Positions 18,994 to 26,646 of a DNA stretch of 64,000 bases are shown piece by piece. How positions within the stretch are numbered: position 1 is the stretch's first letter; each line of letters opens with the position of its first letter. The stretch lies in the NCBI RefSeq assembly GCF_016461825.1, contig NZ_JAEMNU010000139.1, positions 78,654 through 142,653 on the forward strand. The letters are read 5' to 3'. The translations under genes and the position numbers were made by a program. The notes beneath the pieces were generated by a model. That model had not been told where the DNA came from. It ran no database searches and worked only from the letters and a program-made list of their open reading frames with translations. The DNA is from Rugamonas violacea (GTDB taxonomy: Bacteria; Pseudomonadota; Gammaproteobacteria; Burkholderiales; Burkholderiaceae_D).

Positions 18994-19120
18994 GTGACGA
19001 AAACACCCTATCTGTACGTCGGCTACGCGGTCGAACAAAAGCACTCGCTGATCCAGCGGGTCGACCACGTGCTGCTCGGCGTCGGCTACGTCAGCAAGCA
19101 GGCCGGCGCGCCGCCCCAAC
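18994..19120 (+). pseudogene. Coding-like gene fragment, unknown family
   Basis: About 42 codons from GTG at 18994 read TPYLYVGYAVEQKHSL then IQRVDHVLLGVGYVSKQAG, with the strong G/C third-position bias of real genes here. There is no recognisable N-terminus and no in-frame stop before the terminator at 19121. One frame shift near 19115 would reach a TGA at 19141. It looks like the 3' remnant of a lost plus-strand gene still attached to its terminator. I do not recognise the family, and chance codon bias cannot be excluded. Confidence 0.35.
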
Positions 19121-19156
19121 GAAAAAACCCCGCCACTCGCGTGACGGGGTTTTTTC
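19121..19156. terminator. Bidirectional intrinsic terminator
   Basis: Perfect 12-bp arms GAAAAAACCCCG (19121-19132) and CGGGGTTTTTTC (19145-19156), with a further CAC/GTG pair inside the loop. A U-tract is produced in both directions. It ends the TonB-receptor transcript 21 bp after its stop codon and would also end any plus-strand transcript from the upstream fragment. Confidence 0.9.
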
Positions 19157-19176
19157 GTTTCAACTACCGCAATGGC

Positions 19177-21900
19177 TTAGAACTTGTAGCTCGCGCCCAT
19201 CAGGATGGTGCGGCCATACTTCTGGTATTCCAGCTGCTGGCTGCGCACGCCGGTGTAGGTTTCGTAGGCGCTGTTGCTCAGGTTGTTGACCTGCAGCAGC
19301 AGACCGAGGCCCTTCATGCTGCCTTCGTTGAAGGTGTAGCCGACCTGGAAGTCGACGACGTTCTCGCCGACCACGTAGCGCAGCGCGCGGTCGTTGGTGA
19401 AGTTGCCGATTTCGCCGACGAAGTCGGAACGCTTGCGCTGGCTGACGCGGGTCTCGAAGCCATCTTTTTCATAGTAGGCGGTCAGGTTGGTGACGCGCTT
19501 CGACAAGCCCGGCAGCGTGATGTTGGTGCCCAGGCTGCTGGTCGGATCGTTGATCTTGATGTCGCTGCTGCTGAAGGTGGCGCTGGCTTGCACGCCGAAG
19601 CCGCTCAGCGATTTCGACAGCAGGTCCAGCGGCATCGAACCGGACAGCTCGATCCCCTTCAAGGTGCCGCCCTGGCCGTTGTACGGGGCGGTGTAGTTGC
19701 CGATCACCTGCTTGGCGATGCTGCCCGAGGTGAAGGCCGAGAAGTCGAAGTCCTTGGCCTGGGTGAAGATGTAGCTGGTCAGCTTCTTGTAGAAACCGGC
19801 GGCGGCGAAGTAAGCCTTCTTGTCGAAGTATTTTTCATACGAGACGTCGAAGGCGTTGGCGCGCCACGGGTCCAGCTTGGCGTTGCCGCCGGTCGCGCTC
19901 GGCTTGAAGGTGGTCTTGTCGATGTCGAACTCGAAAGCCGAACGCAGCTGGTCGACACGCGGACGGGCCAGTTGCTTGGCGACGGCGAAGCGCAGGGTCT
20001 GCTGGTGGTCGAAGCCGAAGGCCAGGTTCATGCTAGGCAGCACGTCGGTGTAGCTCTTGCCTTCGTCGATGGGCTTGAACTGGCTGCCGACCGGGGCCGA
20101 CTTGTCCAGGTAACGCGCTTGCGACGACTGCTCGGTGCGCTGCACCTGCACGCCGACGTTGCCGCGCAGGCTGACGTTGCCCAGTTCGGCCTCGATGTTG
20201 GCTTTGACGAAGCTGGTGCTGATCTTTTCCTTGACGTCCCAAGCCTTGGTGATCAGGTAGTCCAGATCGTCGACCGGTTTGAAGCTCATGTACTTGTTCA
20301 CCACGCCGGGCACGTTCCACGCCGGGATCATGCCGACGCCGGCGAAGCCCAGGTCGACCGGAGCGTATTGCAGGTCGCTGGAGATGCTGGTCGGGTCGCC
20401 ATTGAGTATGGTGTTGCCTTCCGGCTGGCGCTTCTTCTTCGAACGGTCGGTGTAGTTGAAGCCGATGTCGACGCCGGAGAAGACCTTGTCGAACATCTCG
20501 GGCACGGGCAGGCTGGCCACCAGCTTGAAGCCGGTCAACTCGTCCTCGACGTGGGGCACCTTGCCGTAGCCGGAGCCGTAGATGGTGTTGCGCACGAGCA
20601 GGCTCTTCGGATCGCTGTAGTTCAGGCCGGTGGTGATGCTCGGATAGCCGCCGGTGGCGTACTGCAGCTTGGCCGAGTCGAGGAAGGCGGAGCCGCCCAG
20701 CGGGTTGAGCTGGGTGTTGTTCTCCAGGCTCAACTCGTCGCGCTTGGCGTGCGAGTAATTGAGGTCGGCGAACAGCGACCAGTTGTCGAACTTGAAGGTG
20801 TTGCTCCAGCCGGCGGCGTGGATCTCGTCCTTGCGCTTGTTGTACATGCCGCGCACCAGCGGGTAGATGCTGGTGGCCGTGCCGCCGTTCAGCGAGCCGT
20901 CGACGACGACCGGGTTGACGTAGTTCGGGACGGGCTTGAAACCGCCGTTCCAGCCGCTCAGGTTGATTTCCAGCTGGTTGGCCGTGTCCTCGCTCTTGAA
21001 CTGGGAGGCGTAGACGTCGACGATGCTGGTCCACTGCTTGGTCGGACGGTATTGCAGCACGCCCATGAAGCCGTCGCGCTTGGTGACGCCGCTCTTGGCC
21101 ACGGCCTTGATGCCGTCGGCGGCGTAGGTGCCGGCCGGAAGGCCGGAACGCGCGTCGGTCTTCCACGGTTCGTACATGCCGGTCTCCTGGTCCAGCACCG
21201 GCGATTCCAGGTGGGCGAAGCCGAGCGCGATACCGATCGTGCGGTTGGCGAACTGGTCGATGTAGCTGGCGCTGAAGCGGTTGCCGGTCGACTTGGCGTT
21301 GGCGATGCTGCCCAGCGTGTTCTTCTCGCCGCGCACGTTGAACGACATGGTGCGGCCGGCGAAGGACAGCGGACGCACGGTCTGCATGTCGATGGTGCCG
21401 GACAGGCCCTGGCCGATCAGGCCGGCGTCCGGGGTTTTGTAGACGGTGACGCCGCTCATCAGCTCGGACGGGTACTGGTCGAACTCGACGCTGCGGTTGT
21501 CGCCGGTGCTGACCTGCTCGCGGCCGTTCAACAAGGTGGTCGAGAAATCGGGCGACAGGCCGCGCACGCTGATGACCTGGGCGCGGCCGGCGACGCGCTG
21601 GGCGGCCAGGCCGGGCAGGCGGGCGATGGATTCGGCGATGCTGACATCCGGCAGTTTGCCGATGTCCTCGGCGGAGATCGCCTCGACGATGGAGGTGGCG
21701 TCCTTCTTCACCGAGATGGCGTCCTCGATGCCGCGACGGATGCCGGCCACGGTGACGCGGGCCATCGGTGCGGCCTCGGCCGCCGGCGCGGTTTGCGCGT
21801 ACGCGGGATTGGCCAGGGCGGCGACGAACACGGCGCAGCCTGCGGCGACCGGACTCAGTTGAAAAGCTGCGCTATTGCGCTTGTTTGCGAAAATACTCAT
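19177..21900 (-). CDS. TonB-dependent outer-membrane receptor, maltodextrin type
   Basis: Outer-membrane active transporter powered by TonB-ExbBD. It has 907 residues with a signal peptide ending PAYAQ. A TonB-box-like VTVAG is followed by a plug domain (SIVEAISAEDIGKLPDVS, ESIARLPG, ISVRGLSPDFSTTLLNGR) and a large beta-barrel ending in an aromatic residue (GASYKF). The plug wording is that of the Xanthomonas/Caulobacter carbohydrate receptor class. The ATG at 21900 is chosen because AGGGGA lies seven bases before it and a proper signal peptide follows; a longer upstream reading has neither. With the amylase, glucosidase and MFS genes, maltodextrin is the likely substrate. Confidence 0.92.
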   Translation of the reverse strand: MSIFANKRNSAAFQLSPVAAGCAVFVAALANPAYAQTAPAAEAAPMARVTVAGIRRGIEDAISVKKDATSIVEAISAEDIGKLPDVSIAESIARLPGLAAQRVAGRAQVISVRGLSPDFSTTLLNGREQVSTGDNRSVEFDQYPSELMSGVTVYKTPDAGLIGQGLSGTIDMQTVRPLSFAGRTMSFNVRGEKNTLGSIANAKSTGNRFSASYIDQFANRTIGIALGFAHLESPVLDQETGMYEPWKTDARSGLPAGTYAADGIKAVAKSGVTKRDGFMGVLQYRPTKQWTSIVDVYASQFKSEDTANQLEINLSGWNGGFKPVPNYVNPVVVDGSLNGGTATSIYPLVRGMYNKRKDEIHAAGWSNTFKFDNWSLFADLNYSHAKRDELSLENNTQLNPLGGSAFLDSAKLQYATGGYPSITTGLNYSDPKSLLVRNTIYGSGYGKVPHVEDELTGFKLVASLPVPEMFDKVFSGVDIGFNYTDRSKKKRQPEGNTILNGDPTSISSDLQYAPVDLGFAGVGMIPAWNVPGVVNKYMSFKPVDDLDYLITKAWDVKEKISTSFVKANIEAELGNVSLRGNVGVQVQRTEQSSQARYLDKSAPVGSQFKPIDEGKSYTDVLPSMNLAFGFDHQQTLRFAVAKQLARPRVDQLRSAFEFDIDKTTFKPSATGGNAKLDPWRANAFDVSYEKYFDKKAYFAAAGFYKKLTSYIFTQAKDFDFSAFTSGSIAKQVIGNYTAPYNGQGGTLKGIELSGSMPLDLLSKSLSGFGVQASATFSSSDIKINDPTSSLGTNITLPGLSKRVTNLTAYYEKDGFETRVSQRKRSDFVGEIGNFTNDRALRYVVGENVVDFQVGYTFNEGSMKGLGLLLQVNNLSNSAYETYTGVRSQQLEYQKYGRTILMGASYKF

Positions 21901-22159
21901 GAAATGTCCCCTCACAACGACACCAAAATAATTCCCGCCACCATCGGCCGCTCTGCTTGCGCAGCTCGCTTCAACTACACGGGATCCAAGGAAATGCAAC
22001 GCTCTACATGACGTTATGCAAGAATTTTGTACTAAAACTAGATTGTGTGTCAATCAAAGTTCAGTTTACCTACGGATTTGCTAGTGTCTGGCGAACGCCC
22101 TCCCTGAGCAAGAGCAGCATGCTCGTTGTATTCCAGCTACAGAAGAGCGATACGGGGAT

Positions 22160-22174
22160 TGTAGTAGAACTACA
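22160..22174. promoter_or_regulatory. Palindromic candidate operator TGTAGT-AGA-ACTACA
   Basis: Perfect 6-bp arms TGTAGT and ACTACA around AGA, upstream of the TonB receptor. It is the clearest copy of a motif that also appears as half-sites before the MFS, GH31 and possibly pullulanase genes. It is likely the site of a starch/maltose regulator encoded elsewhere. Confidence 0.65.
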
Positions 22175-22387
22175 TAAATCAGTAAAACATTGCCTAGCAC
22201 GCAATGCAATTCGGGCCGGCGACGACCCGCCATGCCAGTTCAGGCGGTGGCAAGGGGCTTTTCAAAGGGAATTTGCCAGCGAAAACAACATAATTATGTA
22301 ATTTCACTAGATTTTCGTTGCAGCGGAATCCGGCATATTTTTCATAAACCACTGTTTTCACAGTACTCTTTCCGACAACAACAAAAA

Positions 22388-22420
22388 ATGACGCTTTCAC
22401 ACCACAGCCGGAAGCGTCAT
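22388..22420 (-). terminator. Probable intrinsic terminator (leftward)
   Basis: Nine-bp perfect arms ATGACGCTT (22388-22396) and AAGCGTCAT (22412-22420). Read on the minus strand, the stem is followed directly by a run of six U (the A-run 22383-22388). It could end leftward transcripts from the EAL gene and shield the TonB-receptor promoter. On the plus strand the tail is weaker. Confidence 0.6.
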
Positions 22421-22426
22421 ATGTTT

Positions 22427-22441
22427 TGTAGTACGGCTACC
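22427..22441. promoter_or_regulatory. Near-copy of the TGTAGT palindrome upstream of the decayed gene
   Basis: TGTAGT-ACG-GCTACC matches the palindrome at 22160 in the whole left arm and most of the right arm. It lies 23 bp before the ATG of the decayed gene at 22464, suggesting that gene once belonged to the same regulon. Confidence 0.45.
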
Positions 22442-22463
22442 AGATAATGACAAGGGAGACCCC

Positions 22464-22886
22464 ATGAGTAACTTCCCCGCCGCCGCCCTGCTGTTGGCCT
22501 GCCACGCTCAGGCCGCGCATCGTCGACGTGGCGCGGGTGGCCAACAAGAACCACCTGTTTGATGCCCGGCCGTTCGCCAACGGCGATGCCGGATGCAGGA
22601 ATACCCCGGGCTGAACCTGGTGGACGAGGAGTGGAGTCCGCACACGGCGGTGGTGGCGCACTGGCAGGCCGGCACGCACAACGCCGACGGCCACCTCTAG
22701 CACATGCCGATGATGGTGGCCTTCAAGCAGAACCAAGACGAGACGGCGCTGCCGACCGCGCGCTTCGCCGAGATGCTGGCCGGCATGGGCGCCGGCGTCG
22801 GCGTCCTCAGCGGCAAGCGCTATCCGCTGAGCGACATGCCGCGTCTGCCGCCGCGCTCGGTGCCGGTGCCGGAGTTGCAACCCTGA
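22464..22886 (+). pseudogene. Decayed gene for a small secreted protein, unknown family
   Basis: AAGGGAG and an ATG at 22464 open a signal-peptide-like start (MSNFPAAALLLACHAQAA). The reading then shifts to another frame near 22515 (RIVDVARVANKNHLFDARPF). It returns to the first frame near 22590 (YPGLNLVDEEWSPHTAVVAHW), hits TAG at 22698, and continues as MPMMVAFKQNQDETALPT to a TGA at 22884. Two frame shifts and a stop in about 420 bp indicate decay. Reassembled, it would be about 140 residues. I do not recognise the family. The last 80 bp overlap the 3' end of the opposing EAL gene. Confidence 0.6.
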
Positions 22887-23949
22887 GCTGCCGGGCCGGG
22901 TCGCCGGCGCGGAGCAGCGCGTCCAGCGCCTCGGCCGGCATGGCGGCAGCGACCGCCTCGCCATAGGCCAGGTCGCAGCCCAGCGCCACCAGCCGGGCCA
23001 ATTGCGCCGGCGTCGCCACCGGGCCGGCGCCGACCCGCCATTGCCGCGCATGGGCCAGGGCGATGGCGGCGCGCAAGGGCGCCTCGGCCTGCTCGGCGCC
23101 TGCGCCCGGCCGCGCCGCGCCGGCGCAGAAAATGCCGCCGACAGCGGCGGCGTCGAGCCACAGCGCGTCGGCGGCGAAGCGACGCAGATAATTGAACGGA
23201 CCCAGGCCGCCGCTGGCGTCGCGGATGGCCACACCGATGCCGCGCCGGCGCAGCCGGTGCAGGATCGCCTCGCAGTCCTGCCGCTTGTCGATCAGCATGG
23301 CGGCGCCGACCTCCAGCTCGATGTGGCAGGCCGGCAGCCCCGCCTGGCGCAGCAGCGCGGCGCAGTCGGCCGCCAGCTCGTGCTGGTGGAACTGGCGCGC
23401 CGACAAGCGCAGCGACAGCGTCAGCGAGCAACCCTGCTCGATCCAGCGCGCGGCCTGGGCGGCGGCGCTCGCCAGTGCCCAAGCGCCGACCGGCAAGGTC
23501 TGCCCGCTTTGCTCCAGCTCGTCGATGAACTCGGCCGGCATCAACAGGCCGCGCTCGGGATGGTGCCAGCGCAGCAACGCCCTGGCGCCGACCACGCGGC
23601 CCAGCCGCAAGTCCAGCACAGGCTGGTAGCACAGCGCGAACTCCTGCCGCGCCAAGGCGCGCCTCACGCCGCAGCGCGACTGCGCACGCTCGGCGGCGGA
23701 CGGGCGCGGCGCCGGCATGGCAGCGGCGGCGGCGGTGGCGGTGTGGCGCGCCAGGTCGCCGCATTGCGGCACCTGATCCGGCACCTGATCCGGCACCTGA
23801 TCCGGCAACGGCAACGGCGCCGGATCGGCCGGCCGCCCGACGTAGGCACGCCGTCTCAGCAACCAGCACAGCACAGACCAGCGGGCCGCCGCGACGAGCA
23901 TCAGCGCGGCGATGGCGATGGCGGGATTGATCAAGGCGGCGAGTCGCAT
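22807..23949 (-). CDS. Degenerate EAL-domain protein (probably no phosphodiesterase activity)
   Basis: A 380-residue protein with an N-terminal membrane segment (INPAIAIAALMLVAAARW), a linker with three PDQV repeats, and an EAL-type fold from about residue 95 (FALCYQPVLDLRLG). Catalytic motifs are lost: the EAL position reads GARALLRW, the asparagine of NLSARQF is arginine, ELTE reads ELEV and DDFGTG reads RDASGG. Active EAL enzymes need these residues for metal and cyclic di-GMP binding, so this is likely a binding or scaffold derivative, or a decaying gene. AGGGAA precedes the ATG. The alanine-rich tail overlaps the decayed gene on the other strand. Confidence 0.75.
   Translation of the reverse strand: MRLAALINPAIAIAALMLVAAARWSVLCWLLRRRAYVGRPADPAPLPLPDQVPDQVPDQVPQCGDLARHTATAAAAAMPAPRPSAAERAQSRCGVRRALARQEFALCYQPVLDLRLGRVVGARALLRWHHPERGLLMPAEFIDELEQSGQTLPVGAWALASAAAQAARWIEQGCSLTLSLRLSARQFHQHELAADCAALLRQAGLPACHIELEVGAAMLIDKRQDCEAILHRLRRRGIGVAIRDASGGLGPFNYLRRFAADALWLDAAAVGGIFCAGAARPGAGAEQAEAPLRAAIALAHARQWRVGAGPVATPAQLARLVALGCDLAYGEAVAAAMPAEALDALLRAGDPARQLRVATPAPAPSAAADAACRSADSACR
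23767..23802. repeat. Triple 12-bp repeat inside the EAL gene
   Basis: Three exact tandem copies of CGGCACCTGATC, encoding the PDQV repeats in the linker between the membrane segment and the EAL-like domain. Being in frame, copy-number change would only alter linker length. Confidence 0.9.
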
Positions 23950-24201
23950 GCTTCCCTTTCATCCTGACAAGCCGCCACGCGGTGACGTCGACGGGGATCA
24001 AGGGACCCGGGCAGGAGCAAGCATGGTAGCCGATAGCTCGGCCGTCGCCGCTGTGTTCACTCAGCAGTTTGTGAGCGCTCAACGATGCCGCATCGGCGCG
24101 CGAATCGACCACAGCGGCGTTGAACTTCGGCGCAGACAAGCGGTCGAACACGCAAATCTCCACGGCGGGGCCGCCGGCGCCGACGCCGGCAGCCCCGCCG
24201 C
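23950..24201. other. Intergenic spacer between chemoreceptor and EAL gene
   Basis: A 252-bp spacer between two minus-strand genes. It should hold the EAL promoter. I see no recognisable hairpin terminator, operator or small gene. Confidence 0.35.
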
Positions 24202-25845
24202 TCAGGCCCGTGCCAGCGCCTTCAAGGGCCGCGCCGCCGCATGGCCGTGCAGCGCTATCGCAGCGCCGCCGTCGCGGTCGTGCAGCTTGAAGATGCTGAC
24301 CGCCTCGGCCAGGCTGGCGGCCTGCTGCTGCAAGGCGTCGGCGGCCGCCGCCGCCTGCTCGACCAGCGCGGCGTTCTGCTGGGTCACGCTGTCCATCTGG
24401 CTGATGGCGATGCTGATCTGTTCGATGCCGTCGCGCTGCTCGCCGCTGGCGATGGAAATCTCGCCGATGATGGCGGTGACCCGCTGCACGCTGCTGACCA
24501 CCTCGTCCATCGTCTGCCCGGCCTGGCCGACCAGCCGGCTGCCGGCCTCGACCCGCTGCACCGAATCGCCGATCAGTTCCTTGATCTCCTTGGCGGCGGC
24601 GGCCGAACGCTGCGCCAGGTTGCGCACCTCGGAGGCGACCACCGCGAAGCCCCTGCCCTGCTCGCCGGCACGGGCCGCCTCCACCGCCGCGTTGAGCGCC
24701 AGAATGTTGGTCTGGAAGGCGATGCCGTCGATGACGCTGATGATGTCGACGATCTTGCGCGAGGACTCGTTGATCGAGCCCATCGTCTGCACCATCTGGC
24801 CGACCGCCTCGCCGCCGCGCAGCGCGACGCTGGAGGCGGTGTCGGCCAGCTTGCAGGCCTGCTCGGCGTTCTCGTTGTTCTGCTTGACGGTGGTGGTCAG
24901 CTCGATCATCGAGGCGGCGGTCTCCTCCAGCGAGCTGGCCTGCTGCTCGGTGCGCGAGGACAGGTCCAGGTTGCCGCTGGCGATCTCGATGGTGGCGGTG
25001 GCGATGGTGTCGGTGCCGTGGCGGACCCGGCCGACGATATCGGCCAGGTTGCCCTGCATGAGTTTGAGGGCGCGCAGCAGGTCGCCGATCTCGTCGCGGC
25101 CGCTCGCCTTGACCTCGCTGCGCAGGTCGCCGGCGGCCACCGTCTGCGCCATGCCCACCGCCGCGCTCAACGGCACGGTGATGCTGCGGATCAACCAGAC
25201 CACCGTCACCGCGCCGACCACCAGGGTCAGCAGCACGGTGATCAGCATGGTGCCGGTCGCCTTGCGGTACTCGGCGGCGTTGGCCGCGCCCATCTCCACG
25301 GTGACGCGGCGCGATTCCTTGTTGATGAAGGTGACGATGTCGTCGATTTTCTTGGTCGGCTCGCGGTCCATGCCCTTGACCAGGTTATCGACCACGTGGG
25401 CGCTCTCGGGGTTGGCGCTGTCGTAGCGTTTGAGCGCCTCCATGTACTTGCTCATCAGCGCGCCCTGGGTCTGCAACGCCTCGTCCACCAGCGGCGTGCT
25501 CAACTGCAGCTTGGCCAGGATGGCGGCCAGCTTCTGCAACTCGCCGCGGGTGTTCTCGCCGGTCTTGACGAAGGCCTTCGAGTATTTGTCGAAGTTGGCC
25601 GGGTCGTTGCCGCGCAACAGGGTGTTCTTCCACTCCTGCACCTGGATCTTGAATTCGACCTGGGCGCCGCGCGCCGTGTCGACGGCGTCGCCGAGCAGGT
25701 CGGTGCGCTCCATGGCGGCGGCGCTGCGCGCGTTGCTGTTGCTCAGCGCGTTCCAGCCGCCGGCGGCGACGACCATCAGGGCGGCGAAAAAGAAGCCGCC
25801 CAGCAGCCCCAGACGCACGCCGATTTTAAGATTGGCGAGTTGCAT
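24202..25845 (-). CDS. Methyl-accepting chemotaxis protein
   Basis: Inner-membrane chemoreceptor of 547 residues. It has a first membrane segment at about 11-32 (LGLLGGFFFAALMVVAAGGW), a helical periplasmic sensor to about 195, a second segment (LITVLLTLVVGAVTVVWLI), HAMP, and a cytoplasmic hairpin with the conserved tip (DGIAFQTNILALNAAVEAAR, GRGFAVVASEVRNLAQRS). The signalling domain is of the Tsr-like class without a C-terminal NWETF-type pentapeptide. The ATG at 25845 is preferred over 25866 because GGGG lies just before it. No che genes are adjacent, so it is an orphan receptor. The ligand is unknown. Confidence 0.93.
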   Translation of the reverse strand: MQLANLKIGVRLGLLGGFFFAALMVVAAGGWNALSNSNARSAAAMERTDLLGDAVDTARGAQVEFKIQVQEWKNTLLRGNDPANFDKYSKAFVKTGENTRGELQKLAAILAKLQLSTPLVDEALQTQGALMSKYMEALKRYDSANPESAHVVDNLVKGMDREPTKKIDDIVTFINKESRRVTVEMGAANAAEYRKATGTMLITVLLTLVVGAVTVVWLIRSITVPLSAAVGMAQTVAAGDLRSEVKASGRDEIGDLLRALKLMQGNLADIVGRVRHGTDTIATATIEIASGNLDLSSRTEQQASSLEETAASMIELTTTVKQNNENAEQACKLADTASSVALRGGEAVGQMVQTMGSINESSRKIVDIISVIDGIAFQTNILALNAAVEAARAGEQGRGFAVVASEVRNLAQRSAAAAKEIKELIGDSVQRVEAGSRLVGQAGQTMDEVVSSVQRVTAIIGEISIASGEQRDGIEQISIAISQMDSVTQQNAALVEQAAAAADALQQQAASLAEAVSIFKLHDRDGGAAIALHGHAAARPLKALARA

Positions 25846-26078
25846 GACATCCCCTTGTTCCAGCATTCATTCGAGAAAAAAATGCGGTCAGAACTGTCCG
25901 CTGCGCGTTCTGGGGCGGCGGTCGAACCGGGCTTTGTGCATGCGTCTTTTGGGCACCGTAGGGGCGCGACAGGACAAAGCGATGAAAAACAACGACTTGA
26001 GAAACATCATGCGCTTGCGGACAAAAAAAGTCAGCAATTTCCGCACGGAAATCTATCCAATTCCCACCTAAGCAACAT

Positions 26079-26603
26079 TCAGGCCGACAGGCCGCCGAAT
26101 TCCACGCGATACAGATTGGTCGGCCGTTGTTCCGCGCCCAAGATGGGCGTTTCGACCAGCGCCAGGCCGAGCTTTTGCAGCAGCCGGTTGGAGACGACAT
26201 TGTCCGGATCGGTGATGCCGAGCAGGCGCTTCAGGCCGACCCGGTCGCGGCCGTAGGCCAGCACGGCGGCGGCCGCCTCGTAGGCGTAGCCATGGCCCCA
26301 CCAGGCCGGCCGGATGGCGTAGCCGATGTCGACGTCGGGCAGGGTGTCGCGCTTGATCAGGCCGCACATGCCGATCGCCGCGCCGCCCTCCCTCAGTTCG
26401 ATCACATACATCGAGTGGCCCAGCTCGCGCTGCATGGCGCAGGGCACCTGCTCGATGTAGGCGCGCGACTGCTCCAAGGTGTGCAGGTTGCGGTCGCCGA
26501 TGTAGCGCAGCCAGCTGGGGTCGTTGACCAGTTCCAGGTAGAAGGCGGCGTCGTCCACTTCGATGGTGCGCAAGGTCAGTCGTTCGGTGTCGAGTATGTG
26601 CAT
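26079..26603 (-). CDS. GNAT-family N-acetyltransferase (RimJ/RimL-like)
   Basis: A 174-residue acetyl-CoA-dependent acyltransferase. It starts ERLTLRTIEVDDAAFYLEL, typical of the RimJ/RimL subgroup. The acetyl-CoA site region reads IGYAIRPAWWGHGYAYEA, with SNRLLQKLGL later. The substrate is unknown; protein N-termini, amino acids or small amines are possible. It begins 43 bp after the deaminase gene and is probably last in a three-gene operon (DUF2164, deaminase, acetyltransferase). Confidence 0.88.
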   Translation of the reverse strand: MHILDTERLTLRTIEVDDAAFYLELVNDPSWLRYIGDRNLHTLEQSRAYIEQVPCAMQRELGHSMYVIELREGGAAIGMCGLIKRDTLPDVDIGYAIRPAWWGHGYAYEAAAAVLAYGRDRVGLKRLLGITDPDNVVSNRLLQKLGLALVETPILGAEQRPTNLYRVEFGGLSA

Positions 26604-26646
26604 GGATACAGGGCGGCGAGTAAGGGGAAATAAGGGGGAAGGCGGC

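Larger units (their letters stand above)
21901..22463. other. Long regulatory region upstream of the TonB receptor
   Basis: A 563-bp spacer, AT-richer than its surroundings and with no gene. It should contain the receptor promoter on the minus strand. It holds the perfect TGTAGT-N3-ACTACA palindrome at 22160, an inverted repeat at 22388-22420 and a near-copy of the palindrome at 22427. The distance from the first palindrome to the receptor start (about 260 bp) implies a long leader or a distant operator. Confidence 0.5.

Noticed and set aside
18811..22011. A 1066-codon open frame on the plus strand
   Set aside because: Antisense to the TonB receptor for most of its length. Only the short part at 18994-19120 has gene-like content and is listed separately.
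23767..23802. Short tandem repeats as a CRISPR array
   Set aside because: Units of 7-12 bp without spacers, in coding or near-coding sequence; no cas genes. The same reasoning excludes the repeats at 16751 and 61547.
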